Shown piece after piece: positions 62,886 to 64,000 of a DNA stretch of 64,000 nucleotides. Each line of letters begins with the position of its first letter. Positions within the stretch are counted from its first letter, which is position 1. The notes beneath the pieces were generated by a model. The model did no database searches. It had not been told where the DNA came from and saw only the letters and a program-made list of their open reading frames with translations. Made by a program: the position numbers and the translations under genes. Source of the stretch: Branchinecta lynchi (lineage: Eukaryota; Arthropoda; Branchiopoda; Anostraca; Branchinectidae); contig JAKZAP010000003.1 of the NCBI GenBank assembly GCA_023053575.1, positions 2,580,561 to 2,644,560 on the forward strand, given 5' to 3'.

Positions 62886-63378
62886 AACGTGTCCGAAAGC
62901 TCCGAAACGAACGAAAATGGTGAATTAATTCAGCATTTTATGCAGCATTTCGCTTTTGGACTTAAAATTTCGCTTAGTTAATACAGCATTAATTCAGCAT
63001 AAAATTCATCGAACAATTCAGCAAGAATGCTAAATTTTATGCTGAATTTCAAGAAGAAACTGGGGAGTACGGCGATTCCCTCAGTATTCTCAGCGGCAAA
63101 CGTAACAAATTCAAAAAGACAACCGACAATTCGGCAAAAATTCCAAATTCTAAGACAACTGGCGATCATGGCCAACGAGCTGGAAAATGGATCAGTAGCT
63201 GATCCATTTTGTCAGCTTTATACAGCTAATTCTTTTTTCTTCTTCTTCTTCCTGACTTAAATTTTGGTATTCTAGACGTGTCAGAGAAGAAAGAAAGGTA
63301 ACAGCTTTCGGACAAAAAAAAAGAAGAAATGCAGCTTTAATGCAGCATTTACAGCACCAAAAAGCTTTCGGACACGTT
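62886..63378. mobile_element. AACGTGTCCGAAAGCT-ended element
   Basis: Perfect 16-bp inverted termini: AACGTGTCCGAAAGCT (62886) and AGCTTTCGGACACGTT (63378). The inside has many GCAGCATTT/AATTCAGCAT words on both strands (62930-63055 and 63330-63350) and a further CAGCTTTCGGAC at 63302. No target duplication is obvious and no transposase. Confidence 0.7.
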
Positions 63379-64000
63379 TACCATCATTTTTCGATGGGTA
63401 GGATTTTTACGAACACACTGTTACCTTTGTTTTCTTCAAAATCCTCACGGTAGCCAACATTACCCACAAATTACTTGAACACAGTTCACTCTTGAAAACA
63501 AGGTCACCATTGCTAATTAACCCTTCATTGATCTCCCGGCGGAGGTCAAAAGAGTTACTAAGACTTTCGAGAAGATCGAGTGGAATGTAAGAAGATCAAA
63601 ACAACTAAATATATCACCATGCGGACGTTTAGTTCAGTCGGAAGAAGAAATAATCGGCCAGTTTGAGATTTTTTGGTCTCAGAAGCTGAATATTATTTAG
63701 CTCTGTTTCACAATCTTCAAGAAATCACTATAACAAATCTAGCATAATTTACGGCGTTAGCTAATTTTGACCTAGTTACCCCCCCCCCCCTTCTTTGGAC
63801 TTACGAAAATTAACAAGATAACAAAAAGAAAACAAAATACTTGAAGAAATCGCTAATGCGAATAATTAGTTTGATTTTTCTACACTTTTTCCATATGCCT
63901 GCTAAAATAAAAACATTTTGTTAGAACCATAGTCAAACTTCGGTGGGGGGGGGGGAGGGGCAGATTGCAGATTTTCTACTCATCAACCTCTGGACCTACT
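63379..64000. other. Right window edge; no gene recognised
   Basis: C run at 63780-63790 and G run at 63944-63958. Presumably still inside synthetase intron 4. Confidence 0.4.

Overview
This is metazoan nuclear DNA: spliced protein-coding exons with GT-AG borders and long introns, a complete LTR retrotransposon, several LINE tails and many short inverted-repeat elements. The best protein matches are animal genes. The potassium-channel exons look closest to arthropod/protostome TASK channels, so a protostome invertebrate, perhaps marine, is likely. That taxonomic call is an inference. I see no functional tRNA or rRNA gene, no CRISPR array and no bacterial-type operon.

Two host genes are arranged divergently. 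On the minus strand a two-pore-domain K+ channel of the TASK type (KCNK3/KCNK9-like) starts at 27100. Its exons are 26974-27100, 18123-18278 and 6889-7037, and the remaining exons lie off the left edge. The reading phases of the three exons join exactly, and the first selectivity filter is non-canonical (Ala-Leu-Ile-Gly-Tyr-Gly). On the plus strand a mitochondrial-type acetyl-CoA synthetase (ACSS1-like) starts at 35214. Its exons are 35214-35417, 39513-39642, 56713-57009 and 61398-61576, again with consistent phases, and it continues off the right edge. About 8.1 kb of repeat-filled DNA separates the two start codons.

Nearly all the rest is repetitive. The 17-kb second intron of the synthetase gene holds a 7.5-kb Ty3/Gypsy retrotransposon in antisense orientation (42912-50423). 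Its 446-bp LTRs look identical by eye. It has a 4-bp GTAC duplication, gag, protease, reverse transcriptase/RNase H and a D,D35E integrase. gag and protease are linked by a textbook -1 frameshift signal (TTTAAAC plus a stem six bases downstream). The protease/RT/integrase frame is interrupted by two in-frame stop codons, the second in a CAA-TAG-CAA context.

Non-autonomous DNA elements fill the introns. There are two elements with 9-bp target duplications and GGGAT-type termini (27296-27859, and 40272-42240, which carries a tandem array of about 26 units of 43 bp derived from its own terminus). There are three families bounded by TTAA (12712-13163, 13326-14354, 29594-29825, 34096-34467, 41625-42082, 60749-61203) and a TA-flanked 1.24-kb element (24629-25866). 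Fold-back elements lie near 0.9, 23.7, 34.9 and 60.6-61.4 kb, and a larger one at 30.6-32.9 kb. Two families of about 1-2 kb, made of internal tandem subrepeats, are also present: the GGGATCCC family, and the ATGGCACTTG family with units of about 290 bp. Several elements are nested, which gives a relative order of insertion. LINE remnants (CR1/L2-like 3' ends) occur on both strands.
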